Origin: AC-69 sp963751665
GTDB taxonomy: Bacteria > Actinomycetota > UBA4738 > HRBIN12
Length of the DNA stretch: 64,000 bases
Reading direction: 5' to 3'
Assembly: GCA_963751665.1 (NCBI GenBank)
Contig: CAVVVF010000004.1
Location: 496,001-560,000 of the forward strand
Position 1 is the first letter of the stretch. Each line of letters begins with the position of its first letter. The notes below the pieces were generated by a model. It saw only the letters and a list, made by a program, of their open reading frames with translations. It was not told the origin of the DNA and did not search any database. The translations under genes were made by a program, and so were the position numbers. Positions 35,309 to 43,725 of the stretch are shown piece by piece.

Positions 35309-36210
35309 GCGAAGGCGCGGGGACCGTCGTTCGAACGTCCGAGCCCTCCAGGCTTCGGGTGCGCCGCCGCGTCCGGGAGGTCTACGCGCGGCGGGAGGTC
35401 CTCCTGAACCTGGTTCGAAAGGAGCTGAAGGTCAAGTACACCGCCTCGTTCCTGGGCGCGATGTGGTCGCTCCTCAACCCCGTCGTGTTCCTCGCCGTGT
35501 TCACGTTCGTGGTGAAGATCACGAACAGCTCCTTCCCCCACTTCCCCATCTACCTGCTCTCCGGATTGCTTGCCTGGAACCTGTTCTCGGTGTCCCTGGC
35601 CGGGGGGGCGCGCTCGGTGATCGACAACGCCAACCTGGTGAAGAAGGTCGCGTTCCCCCGCGAGGTGCTGCCGCTCTCGGCGATCGGCGTTGCGCTCGTG
35701 GACTTCGTCCTCCAGACGGCCGTGCTGCTGCTGTTCATCCTGGTGTCGGGGTACGGGATCCACCTGCCCGAGCTGGCGATCTATCCGCTGGCCTTCGCCA
35801 CGCTCCTGGTGTTCACCCTGGCGCTCACCTTCTGGGTGGCCGCGCTGAACGTCCGGTACCGCGACATCCAGCACCTGTTGAACATCGCGCTGCTCGTGTG
35901 GTTCTGGATGACCCCCATCGTGTACTCCGGGTACCTGGTCCAGCACCTGCTGTCGGGGACGAAGATCCTCGGCGTGAGCCGGTGGGGCCTGTTCCTGGTG
36001 AACCCGCTGGCCTCGGTGGTCATGGGGTTCCAGCGGGCCCTGTACGGCGTGGTCCAGCCGGTGGGGGCGGACCGGCCCGTCCTGCCCGACGTAAGCCTGG
36101 CATGGCTGGCGGGGGTCCTGGGGATCGTGCTGGCGGCGTCCCTGGTGTTCCTGCTGTACACGTGGCGGAGGTTCTTCGAGCTGTCCGGCGACTTCGCGGA
36201 GGAGCTGTAG
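35305..36210 (+). CDS. ABC-2 type polysaccharide exporter permease (Wzm-like)
   Basis: 301 residues. A cytoplasmic amphipathic segment (REVYARREVLLNLVRKELKV) leads to six membrane helices (for example SLLNPVVFLAVFTFVVKIT, FVLQTAVLLLFILVSGYGI, LVWFWMTPIVYSGYLV), the ABC2_membrane pattern of Wzm/TagG/RfbA exporters. It pairs with the ATPase that starts three bases after its stop. Together they flip lipid-linked polysaccharide or teichoic-type polymer across the membrane. Confidence 0.92.
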   Translation: MSEGAGTVVRTSEPSRLRVRRRVREVYARREVLLNLVRKELKVKYTASFLGAMWSLLNPVVFLAVFTFVVKITNSSFPHFPIYLLSGLLAWNLFSVSLAGGARSVIDNANLVKKVAFPREVLPLSAIGVALVDFVLQTAVLLLFILVSGYGIHLPELAIYPLAFATLLVFTLALTFWVAALNVRYRDIQHLLNIALLVWFWMTPIVYSGYLVQHLLSGTKILGVSRWGLFLVNPLASVVMGFQRALYGVVQPVGADRPVLPDVSLAWLAGVLGIVLAASLVFLLYTWRRFFELSGDFAEEL

Positions 36211-36212
36211 GC

Positions 36213-37397
36213 GTGCGCGAACCGGCACTCGAGGTCGCCGACGTCAGCAAGAAGTTCCGGCTGTACCGGGAGCGGCCGTCGTCGCTCAAGGCCCGGGTCC
36301 TCCACTCCCGGATGCGGGCCGAGGACTTCTGGGCCTTACGCGACGTGTCGTTCGACATCCCCGAGGGAAGCTCGCTCGGCCTGATCGGGCACAACGGCTC
36401 GGGGAAGACCACGCTGCTGAAGATCGTGGCAGGGATCCTCCGCCCGACCTCGGGGTTGGTGCGGCAGCGGGGGCGGCTGGCGGCCCTGCTCGAGCTGGGC
36501 GCGGGCTTCCACCCCGAGCTCACCGGCAGGGAGAACGTGTACCTGAACGCGTCGTTCCTCGGGCTGTCCAGGCGGGAGACGGACGCCGCCTACGAAGGCA
36601 TCGTGGCGTTCGCCGAGCTCGAGGACTTCATGGACAACCAGGTGAAGTTCTACTCCTCGGGGATGCTCGTCCGCCTGGGGTTCGCGGTCGCCGTGCACGT
36701 CGACCCCGAGGTCCTGCTGATCGACGAGGTGCTCGCCGTGGGCGACGAGGCTTTCCAGGCGAAGTGCCTCGACCGGATCCGCCAGTTCCAGCGAGACGGC
36801 CGGACGATCGTGCTGGTCACCCATGCGCTCGACACGGTCACGCAGATCTGCGACCGGGCCGTGATGCTGCACCACGGGGAGGTCCACGCCGCTGGTGCGC
36901 CCGGGGACGTGGTCCGCGAGATGCGCCACGTCCTGCTGGGGACCACCGACCCCGGGTTCGTGCCGGAGGAGGGCACGCGGCAAGCCGAGATCGCGAGCGT
37001 CGAGCTGATCTGGGGATCGGGCTCGAGCGAGACCGCGATGCGCCGGGGCGATGGCCTCACCATCCAGGTCGACATCCGGACCAACGAGCCGGTCGCCGAC
37101 CTCGACGTTGACTTCCAGATCCTCGACGGCGCCACCAACCACGCCGTGCTCGACTCCAGGACGTCGTCGCAGGGCATCTCCATCGACCGATTCGACGGCA
37201 AGAAGCGCGTGCGCTTTCGGATCGGCTCGTTCCCCTACTCCGCCGGCAAGTACTGGGTCACCGTGGGCCTGTCGTCGCGGGTGACCGGCCGGCTGTACCA
37301 CGTCCAGACCCAGCGGTACGGGTTCGACGTCGTCGACGCCGTGCGGATCCAGGACCGGATCGACGTGCCCGTCGACGTGGAGGTGGAGGACCTGTGA
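36213..37397 (+). CDS. polysaccharide ABC exporter ATPase with C-terminal substrate-binding domain (Wzt-like)
   Basis: 394 residues, GTG start. Nucleotide-binding domain (about 1-245): Walker A GHNGSGKTTLLKI, Q-loop region LAALLELGAGFHPELTGREN, signature YSSGMLVRLGFAVA, Walker B VLLIDEVLAVGDEA, switch histidine LVTHALDT. The C-terminal domain (about 265-394) is a Wzt_C-type beta-sandwich (LTIQVDIRTNEPVADLDVDF, IGSFPYSAGKYWVTVGLS). In Wzt the extra domain reads a terminal modification of the polymer, so the sulfotransferase-like or other end-capping enzyme in the locus might make its recognition tag. Confidence 0.93.
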   Translation: MREPALEVADVSKKFRLYRERPSSLKARVLHSRMRAEDFWALRDVSFDIPEGSSLGLIGHNGSGKTTLLKIVAGILRPTSGLVRQRGRLAALLELGAGFHPELTGRENVYLNASFLGLSRRETDAAYEGIVAFAELEDFMDNQVKFYSSGMLVRLGFAVAVHVDPEVLLIDEVLAVGDEAFQAKCLDRIRQFQRDGRTIVLVTHALDTVTQICDRAVMLHHGEVHAAGAPGDVVREMRHVLLGTTDPGFVPEEGTRQAEIASVELIWGSGSSETAMRRGDGLTIQVDIRTNEPVADLDVDFQILDGATNHAVLDSRTSSQGISIDRFDGKKRVRFRIGSFPYSAGKYWVTVGLSSRVTGRLYHVQTQRYGFDVVDAVRIQDRIDVPVDVEVEDL

Positions 37398-37822
37398 GCG
37401 GCCTCGACCACGCCGAGCCCGGAGCGAAGAAAGGGAACCTCACCATGCTGATCGCGCTGATCCTCCTTTCCGTGACCGTCGCCGCGGTGGCCCAGCTCAC
37501 CCTGAAGCACGGGATGAACGGGGTGAACGACCAGCTCGCCCCGGAGAGGTTCGGGTTGAACTCGCGGTCGTTGCGGGTGCTCGTCGCCACGCCGGCCATC
37601 TACGCCGGGCTGTTCCTGTTCGGGCTGTCCGCGCTGGTCTGGCTGGTGGTGCTGTCCCGTGCCTCGCTCTCGTTCGCCTACCCCTTCGCCGCCCTCACCT
37701 ACGTCCTCATCCTCCTGTTCGACCTGTTCATCCTGGACGAGACGGTTCCGCCGCTCCGGTGGGCCGGAGTGGCGCTCATCGTCGCCGGCATCTTCCTGGT
37801 CTCCCGAACCCCGCACGGCTGA
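37394..37822 (+). CDS. small four-helix DMT/SMR-type transporter (ArnE/F- or EmrE-like)
   Basis: 142 residues, GTG overlapping the ATPase stop. Four helices (IALILLSVTVAAVAQLTLKH, IYAGLFLFGLSALVWLVVL, LSFAYPFAALTYVLILLFDL, WAGVALIVAGIFLVSR) in the pattern of single-domain drug/metabolite transporters. In polysaccharide loci such proteins often flip lipid-linked single sugars (as ArnE/ArnF), which would supply a sugar donor on the outer side. Function by location only. Confidence 0.8.
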   Translation: MSGLDHAEPGAKKGNLTMLIALILLSVTVAAVAQLTLKHGMNGVNDQLAPERFGLNSRSLRVLVATPAIYAGLFLFGLSALVWLVVLSRASLSFAYPFAALTYVLILLFDLFILDETVPPLRWAGVALIVAGIFLVSRTPHG

Positions 37823-37837
37823 GATGGCCCGCCGCCG

Positions 37838-38857
37838 ATGAGAGCGGTCGTCCTGGTCGGGGGAGAGGGGACGCGGCTTCGTCCGCTCACCGAGACCATT
37901 CCCAAGCCGCTCCTTCCGCTCATGGACCGGCCCAGCCTGGACCACGTCCTGGACCACCTGGCCCGCCACGGGATCCACGAGGTCGTGCTGTCCTCGCCCC
38001 ACCTCGAGTCGACGTTCCACGACTTCATCGAGGCTCGCCGCGGCGACCCCACGATCACGTGGATCACTGAACGCGAGCCACTCGGCACCGGGGGGGCCAT
38101 CGTCAACGCGGTGGAGCACCTGGGTGACGAGCCGTTCCTCGCGCTGAACGGCGACATCCTGACCGACCTCGACCTCACGGCCATGGTCGCCTTCCACCGG
38201 GAGAAGGGGGCGGACGCCACCATCGCGCTTCACCACGTCGAGGACGCCCGGCCGTTCGGCCTGGTGCCGACCGAACCCGACGGCCGGGTGGTCGAGTTCC
38301 GGGAGAAGCCCGACGAGCCGGTCGAAGGCGATGTGAACGCCGGGACCTACGTCCTGGAACCGCGGACCCTCACGGCCTGGGGGAGAAGTGGGAACGTCTC
38401 GATCGAGCGCCAGATCTTCCCGTCGCTCATCGCCGCCGGGCGACCCGTGTTCGGGTTCGTCTCGGGGGCCTACTGGCTCGACCTCGGCACCCCGGAGACC
38501 TATCTCCGGGCGCACTTCGACATCCTGGAGGGCAAGGTGGGTGGCGAACGGTACCCCGCGCCGTTCGTGGCCGAGGGGGCGGTGGTCGACCTCCGCGCCC
38601 ACCTGGGCCGGTGGGTCGTGGTGGGCCCGGGTGCCTCGGTGGGTTCGGGCGCGGAGATCGACGATTCGGTGCTCCACGCCGGGGCCGTCGTGGAACAGGG
38701 AGCGAAGGTCGTCGGCTCGATCCTCGGCCCTCGCTCGGTGGTGGGGGCGGGGGCCACGGTCACCGGCTCCGCGCTCGCGGAGTCGGCGCGGGTTCGCCCC
38801 GGGGCCAGCCTGAGCGGGGCGCGAGTCTCCGCCGGCCGGGAGGCGCCGGAAGGGTAA
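37838..38857 (+). CDS. sugar-1-phosphate nucleotidyltransferase (mannose-1-P guanylyltransferase-like)
   Basis: 339 residues. Nucleotidyltransferase domain with LVGGEGTRLRPLTETIPKPL, FLALNGDILTDLDLTAMVAF and FREKPDEPVEGDVNAG, followed by a left-handed beta-helix with hexapeptide repeats (VVVGPGASVGSGAEIDD, SVVGAGATVTGSALAESA). The pattern fits GDP-mannose pyrophosphorylases of the ManB/ManC type, with glucose-1-P enzymes as alternative. It supplies an activated sugar for the locus; the phosphomannomutase and phosphosugar isomerase at 55738-58342 would make mannose-1-phosphate. Confidence 0.88.
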   Translation: MRAVVLVGGEGTRLRPLTETIPKPLLPLMDRPSLDHVLDHLARHGIHEVVLSSPHLESTFHDFIEARRGDPTITWITEREPLGTGGAIVNAVEHLGDEPFLALNGDILTDLDLTAMVAFHREKGADATIALHHVEDARPFGLVPTEPDGRVVEFREKPDEPVEGDVNAGTYVLEPRTLTAWGRSGNVSIERQIFPSLIAAGRPVFGFVSGAYWLDLGTPETYLRAHFDILEGKVGGERYPAPFVAEGAVVDLRAHLGRWVVVGPGASVGSGAEIDDSVLHAGAVVEQGAKVVGSILGPRSVVGAGATVTGSALAESARVRPGASLSGARVSAGREAPEG

Positions 38858-38884
38858 GACGGGGAACCGGGCCGGCCGATGTGC

Positions 38885-38890
38885 TAGGGT
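38885..38890 (+). promoter_or_regulatory. -10 element TAGGGT before the SpoIID-like gene
   Basis: TAGGGT lies 24 bases before the GTG at 38915, giving a leader of about 17 bases. Confidence 0.35.
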
Positions 38891-38914
38891 GCGGCCCCGT
38901 TCGGGACCCCCGGA

Positions 38915-40438
38915 GTGCGATTGAGAAAAGCGCTTGCGTTCGCCCTCGTCGTTTCCGTCGCGATCCTCTTGCCGGCGGAGGCCGGGCATGCCGCGGACTC
39001 GTTCCGGTTCTTCGGCTCCGGCTGGGGCCACGGCCTCGGCATGTCGCAGTGGGGTGCGTACGGCCTGGCCAAGCAGGGCTGGGGACAGGGGCGGATCCTG
39101 ACTCACTTCTACTCGGGCACCAAGGTGGCTCCCGCGCTCTCGCCGCCCGGCAAGCTCCGTGTGGGATTGGTCCAGGGCAGGGCGAAGGTACGGCTGGCGC
39201 CGGCGGGCGGACCGGCCGACCTGCGACTCGGCGACCCGAAGGCCGGCGAGGTGGTGGCCACGATCCCCGCCGACGAGACCTGGACGGTGCAGGTGGCCGG
39301 CCAGGCGTACCGGATCCTGGACGGGTCGGGAAAGAAGATCGGGGAAGACGTCGGCGGTCCCGAGAACAACCTCTACGTGGTCTACGGCAACGGCGTGCGC
39401 GTGGTGGTCCCCGAGGCCGGGCACGCCTACGGCCGCGGCTTCATCGAGCTCAACCTGTACAACTGCCTGCCAGGGTGTCGCGAGCGGTTGATCCTCGTGG
39501 TCGGGGCCGAGGAGTACCTCTACGGCCTGGCCGAGGTCCCCAGCAGCTGGCCGGTCCCTGCCCTCCAGGCCCAGGCCATCGCGGCTCGAACCTATGCGTT
39601 CACCAAGGCGGCCACCGGCGGGCAGAACCGGGTCGGGTGCAACTGCGCGCTGTACGCGAGCTCCTTCGACCAGGTGTATGCGGGGTGGGACAAGGAGGCC
39701 GGGCTGGACGGCGAGCGGTGGGTGGCTGCCGTCAATGCCACGGCGGGACAGGTCGTGATGTACCAGGGCCAGAGCATCCAGGCGTTCTACATGTCCTCGA
39801 GCGGGGGGTTCACCGAGGACAACGAGAACGTGTGGGGCGGGACTCCGATCCCGTACCTGCGCGGCGTGTGCGATCCCGGCGACTACACGTCCGCCAACCC
39901 GAACGCTGTATGGGACCTCTCCCTTCCCGCCGACCGCGTGACCCGAAGGCTCCGGCTCGGCATCGGGCCGGTCACCGGCTTCACCGACACGGTCCGAGGC
40001 GTATCCGGGCGGATCGTCACCACGGTCGTCCAGGGAGCGTCCGGGACGGCCGAGGTGAGCGGCTCAACCCTTCGGTCGGCCCTGGGCCTTCCCGACGACC
40101 GCGTGTGGGTGAACGCGAACCGGCAGATCACCGGCAGTATCCGGGAGAAGTACGACGCGACCAACTGCCGGCCGGGGCTCCCCACCTCGCCGGAGGCGGC
40201 CGTGGCCGGCGGCACCCGTCAGCAGTTCCAACGGGGCGCCATCTACTTCAAGGCCGGGATGGGCGCTCACGTGCTGTCCGGCTCGGTGCTCGAGTTCTAC
40301 CTGAAGAAGGGCGGCCCGAAGGGACGGCTGGGGTTCCCCACGGGTGACGTGGAGACCCTGAAGAACGGCGCCACCCGCGCCACCTTCGAACACGGCAAGA
40401 TCACGTGCACGGCATCGGGGGCCTGCCGGGCGAACTGA
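38915..40438 (+). CDS. secreted SpoIID/LytB-domain protein with LGFP repeats
   Basis: 507 residues with a GTG start and a signal peptide (ALAFALVVSVAILLPAEAGHA). It opens with GSGWGHGLGMSQWGAYGLAK, and its SpoIID core has LYGLAEVPSSWPVPALQAQA and AIAARTYAFTKA with the catalytic-site glutamate, then SSSGGFTEDNENVWGGTPIP. The last 90 residues hold LGFP-type repeats (FYLKKGGPKGRLGFPTGDV), which bind cell-wall polymers. SpoIID enzymes are lytic transglycosylases acting on peptidoglycan. It may remodel the wall where the new polymer is attached. Confidence 0.88.
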   Translation: MRLRKALAFALVVSVAILLPAEAGHAADSFRFFGSGWGHGLGMSQWGAYGLAKQGWGQGRILTHFYSGTKVAPALSPPGKLRVGLVQGRAKVRLAPAGGPADLRLGDPKAGEVVATIPADETWTVQVAGQAYRILDGSGKKIGEDVGGPENNLYVVYGNGVRVVVPEAGHAYGRGFIELNLYNCLPGCRERLILVVGAEEYLYGLAEVPSSWPVPALQAQAIAARTYAFTKAATGGQNRVGCNCALYASSFDQVYAGWDKEAGLDGERWVAAVNATAGQVVMYQGQSIQAFYMSSSGGFTEDNENVWGGTPIPYLRGVCDPGDYTSANPNAVWDLSLPADRVTRRLRLGIGPVTGFTDTVRGVSGRIVTTVVQGASGTAEVSGSTLRSALGLPDDRVWVNANRQITGSIREKYDATNCRPGLPTSPEAAVAGGTRQQFQRGAIYFKAGMGAHVLSGSVLEFYLKKGGPKGRLGFPTGDVETLKNGATRATFEHGKITCTASGACRAN

Positions 40439-40447
40439 CGCCGGATC

Positions 40448-41269
40448 TCATGCGGCGCGTGGCTCGGGCGCGTTGCTGGTTCCCCGGTACGCCTGGATGA
40501 AGCCCGACGCGATGGTCCGCGCCTGGTCCGCCGTCACCGTGGCCGGGCACTCCCAGAGCTTGTTCCACGCGGTCAGGGCGAGGGACGTCCCGCTCGGGAG
40601 GTCCGGGTACGGAGCCATGATCACCTTGTCCTGTGCGTCGGCCAGCGACGCGAGGCGGCTCACGACCTCCTGCGGGAGGGCATCGGGCCCGTCGGCACGG
40701 TAGTAGATGAGGACGTAGGCGTGCTCCAGGTTGTGGACGGCTCGGGTCTCCGGCACGGGAGAGTCGTAGACGTGCGGGTTCCCCGGGAGCGGGCTGGGGT
40801 CGTGAAAGCCCGACGTCGCCGGGTGCTCCGTATAGGTGTAGCTCTGGCCGGGGGACAGGTGCCGCCCGCCCGGCGCCGACGCGGCAGGGGTCTGGACGTT
40901 GCCGCACCCAGCGTCGCTCGCGGCCGCCAGGGCCGCTTCGGGGATGGGCTTGGGGCCCCCGACCCGGGTCAGCAGGAAGAAGGCGGCGAAGGTGACGGCG
41001 CCGAGTCCGCCCATCCAGGCCGCGCGCTGGAGGGCCCGGCGTCGGCGGATCCGGCGAAGCGTCGTCTCCCTGGCCTGGCGGACCTGGTCCTTGCGCTCGG
41101 ACCTGGCCGAGCGGGTGCGCTCGGTCGAGCGGGTGCGCTCGGCCGTACCGGTGGCCGGCGTCCGATCGCGCTCGGCGCCCGCCGTCCGATCGCGCTCGGC
41201 GCCCGCCGTCCGATCGCGCTCGGCGCCCGCCGCCGGACGGTGCCGCTGCTTGCGCTTCTTCTTCGCCAT
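40448..41269 (-). CDS. DUF3105 membrane-anchored protein with an octapeptide repeat
   Basis: 273 residues. A basic N-terminal region contains three copies of AGAERDRT, then RTRS-type repeats and a coil (ETTLRRIRRRRALQRAAWMG), one membrane helix (GGLGAVTFAAFFLLTRVGG), and an outer DUF3105 domain with HNLEHAYVLIYYRADG and conserved cysteines (DAGCGNVQ, LWECPATV). DUF3105 proteins are mostly actinobacterial and have no known function. The ATG overlaps the stop of a second DUF3105 gene (TGATG), so they are an operon and may form a heteromer. Confidence 0.85.
   Translation of the reverse strand: MAKKKRKQRHRPAAGAERDRTAGAERDRTAGAERDRTPATGTAERTRSTERTRSARSERKDQVRQARETTLRRIRRRRALQRAAWMGGLGAVTFAAFFLLTRVGGPKPIPEAALAAASDAGCGNVQTPAASAPGGRHLSPGQSYTYTEHPATSGFHDPSPLPGNPHVYDSPVPETRAVHNLEHAYVLIYYRADGPDALPQEVVSRLASLADAQDKVIMAPYPDLPSGTSLALTAWNKLWECPATVTADQARTIASGFIQAYRGTSNAPEPRAA
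41161..41232. repeat. three perfect 24-bp tandem repeats inside the DUF3105 gene
   Basis: A 24-bp unit beginning TCCGATCGCG and ending GCCCGCCG occurs three times without a gap (41161-41184, 41185-41208, 41209-41232). It encodes the AGAERDRT octapeptide. Unit number is likely to vary between strains. Confidence 0.9.
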
Positions 41270-42065
41270 CAGATCGGTGTCTGGGGCTCGGGGGCGTTTC
41301 CGAGATAGGCCTGGCTCCCGTACGGAGGGATGCCATAGCGCGCGGTGAAACCGAACGCGGCGGCGAGCGAGAGGCTCGAGCAGGTCTCGACGTGGTGCCA
41401 GGCCACGAGGGCCATCGCCGAACCACCCGGCAGGGTCCCGCCGGCTCCCTGGTCCGGATAGTCGTAGGGCGCCACGATGACCTTCAGCCCGTGAGTCGAG
41501 TCCCGGTAGAAGTCCTGGATCTTGGTGAGCTCGTCGCCCGAGGCATCCGGCGAGTACCAGACGACGGCCGCGCCGTGTTCCAGCGAGTGGATCACCTGGT
41601 CGATCGGGGGCGGGCTCGAGTACACCCCCGGCTCCATGGTGTGGGGTTGTGGGGTCCCGACGCTGGGGGTACTGAGGGGTAGCTCGACAGAGGTGGCATG
41701 GTCGGCGGGCCGCCCGGGACCCCGATATGGGCCCGGTCTAGGGCCTCGGGTTGGTAGGAGCCGACGTCCCGGACGTCGGTGCACCCCGCAGCTGTGGCGG
41801 CCTGGGGCGCCGCGGCCAGCAGCTGACCGGGGTCCTGGGTCTGCGGCCGGGGACGGAACGCGTAGTACGCGGCGCCGGCGGCCACCAGGACGATGACGAG
41901 GCCCAACGCGATCCACCGGGTGCGGCGGGAGCGGGCCATCCGGCGCTCGATCGCCAGACGCTCTCGCCTGGCCTCCTCCTTCCGCTCGGCCTTGGTCAGG
42001 CGCTCGTTCGTGGGGCCTTCGGTGCGCCCGGTCCGTCGTCCCGCCACGTGCCTCCCTGCCTCCAT
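41269..42065 (-). CDS. second DUF3105 membrane-anchored protein, one frameshift
   Basis: A charged coil at the N-terminus (RLTKAERKEEARRERLAIER), one membrane helix (WIALGLVIVLVAAGAAYYAF), and a DUF3105 domain: AAGCTDVRDVGSYQPE, PPASGPHNPTPW, then after a frame break near 41645 EPGVYSSPPPIDQVIHSLEH, AAVVWYSPDASGDELTKI and VETCSSLSLAAAFGF. Joined length is about 265 residues. The start may be the ATG at 42065 or a GTG at 42047. Both DUF3105 proteins share the H-x-LEH-x-[AY]-V pattern and the two cysteines, so they are paralogues. Confidence 0.78.
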
Positions 42066-42152
42066 CCGAAGCCCGATCCGATGCTCGATCGGGAGACCCC
42101 TCAGGATATCGGGAGGCGGCCGAGCGCCGTTGCGCCCGTTCCCCGGCCTCTC

Positions 42153-42158
42153 TATGCT
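42153..42158 (+). promoter_or_regulatory. -10 element TATGCT before the purine permease
   Basis: TATGCT lies 64 bases before the ATG at 42223 and would give a leader of about 58 bases. I see no purine riboswitch in that leader. Confidence 0.3.
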
Positions 42159-42222
42159 TCGGCCGTTCTTCCCCGAGTGGACGCCCCGGAGCAGGCCGGG
42201 GCCGGTGCGAAGGGGGGCGCAC

Positions 42223-43644
42223 ATGGCGACCACGATCGCCCCGACGTCGGGGCTCGATCGGTACTTCAAGATCTCGGAGCGGGGCTCGAGCGTACGCACC
42301 GAGATCATCGCGGGGTTCACGACCTGGCTGACGATGGCCTACATCCTGTTCGTCAACCCGGCCATCCTCGGCAGCATCCCGGATCACGCGGGCACGACGC
42401 TCCCGTTCCCGCAGGTCCTGACGGTGACGGCGCTCGTGGCCGGCGTCATGACGATCGCGATGGGCGTCTGTGGCCAACTACCCGTTCGCGCTCGCGGCGG
42501 GGCTCGGGCTGAACGCGTTCGTCGCGTTCACCCTCGTCGGGCACCTTGGGCCTGACCTGGCCGGAGGCGATGGGCGTGATCGTGATCGAGGGGCTGATCA
42601 TCGCGGCCCTGGTCCTGACGGGGTTCCGCGAGGCGGTCCTGAACGCGATCCCGATGGACCTGAAGCGCGCGATCGGGATCGGGATCGGCCTGTTCATCGC
42701 GTTCATCGGCCTGGTGAACGCCGGCATCGTGGTCCACCCGGAGGCCGGAACGACCGTCACGCTCGAACCCCGATCTCTCGACCCTTCGGATCCTCACGTT
42801 CGCGGTCGGGCTGGCCGTGACCGCCGGCGCTCGTGGCCCGGAAGATGCGGGGCGGCGCTGCTGATCGGGATCGTGTTCACCACGCGTCCTGGCGATCGTG
42901 ATCAACGAGGTCTGGGGCGACTCGGCCATCTGGACCGCCGTCGGCCCCGATGTCGCACAGATCCCCGACAAGGTGGTGTCAACGCCGCACTTCGACCTGC
43001 GTCGGGAACTTCCGATTCCGGGGTGTTCGACGTCGTGCTCGCTTCTGGACCGCGCGTCGCGCTGATCCTGTCGGTCATGCTGTCGGACTTCTTCGACACG
43101 ATGGGCACCGTGATCGGGATCGGCGGCGAGGCCGGGCTGCTGGACGCGCGAGGGCAGGCTGCCCGGCATCAACCGCGTGCTGCTCGATCGACTCGCTCGC
43201 GGCGGCCGCCGGCGGGGCCGCGTCGGCCTCGTCGAACACGACGTACATCGAGAGCGCGGCGCGGGCATCGTCGAGGGCGGCCGGACGGGCCTGACGTCGG
43301 TCGTCGTCGGGGTGCTGTTCCTGCTGTGCGATGTTCTTCTCGCCGATCGCCGGGGTCATCCCGCCGGAGGCGACGGCGCCGGTCCTGGTGATCGTCGGCT
43401 ACTTCATGATGACGATGGTCGAAGGAGATCGACTGGGCGCGACGCCGTCGATCGGCATCCCCGCGCTGCTCACGATGATCGTGATGCCGTTCACGTATCA
43501 GCATCACGAACGGCGTGGGCGCCGGGCTTCATCTCGTACGTGGTGATCAAGGTGCTGCGGGGACGATGGGGCAAGGTCCACTGGCTGCTGTACCTGGTGT
43601 CGGCCGTGTTCGTCTGGTACTTCGTGCGCGGACTGCTGGCCTGA
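42223..43644 (+). CDS. NCS2-family purine permease (AzgA-like), at least eight frameshifts
   Basis: Pieces in three frames add up to a full NCS2/AzgA permease: RYFKISERGSSVRTEIIAGF, TTWLTMAYILFVNPAILGS, ANYPFALAAGLGLNAFVAFT, MGVIVIEGLIIAALVLTGFR, MLSDFFDTMGTVIGIGGEAG, SNTTYIESAAGIVEGGRTGL, FFSPIAGVIPPEATAPVLVI, PSIGIPALLTMIVMPFTYS and the end YLVSAVFVWYFVRGLLA. The SDFFDTMGT and SNTTYIESAAG segments are the substrate-site signatures of adenine/guanine/hypoxanthine permeases. Frame changes occur near 42472, 42550, 42775, 42880, 42975, 43015, 43155, 43330 and later. Similarity is unbroken, so sequencing errors are more likely than decay, but a dead gene cannot be excluded. Confidence 0.8.
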
Positions 43645-43667
43645 GTCCGGCGTAGGGCGCGGGTGCG

Positions 43668-43702
43668 GCGGGCGCCCGGGAGCACGCCTCCCGGGCGCCC
43701 GC
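43668..43702. terminator. perfect 15-bp hairpin between convergent genes
   Basis: The arms 43668-43682 and 43688-43702 are exact inverted repeats around a five-base loop, all but two pairs G-C. It lies between the ends of the purine permease and fbiB and probably ends transcription from both sides, although no T-run follows. Confidence 0.7.
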
Positions 43703-43725
43703 GCACGTCCGGGGTTCCCCCGCGC

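Noticed and set aside
37235..39424. 729-codon open frame opposite the Wzt, DMT and nucleotidyltransferase genes
   Set aside because: It spans several well-supported genes on the plus strand and has no recognisable domain.
42153..42222. Purine riboswitch before the NCS2 permease
   Set aside because: The leader is only about 58 bases and lacks the three-way junction bases of purine riboswitches.
42223..43644. Programmed frameshifting in the permease and fbi genes
   Set aside because: There are too many breaks, in different directions and without slippery sites followed by structures; read errors explain them better.
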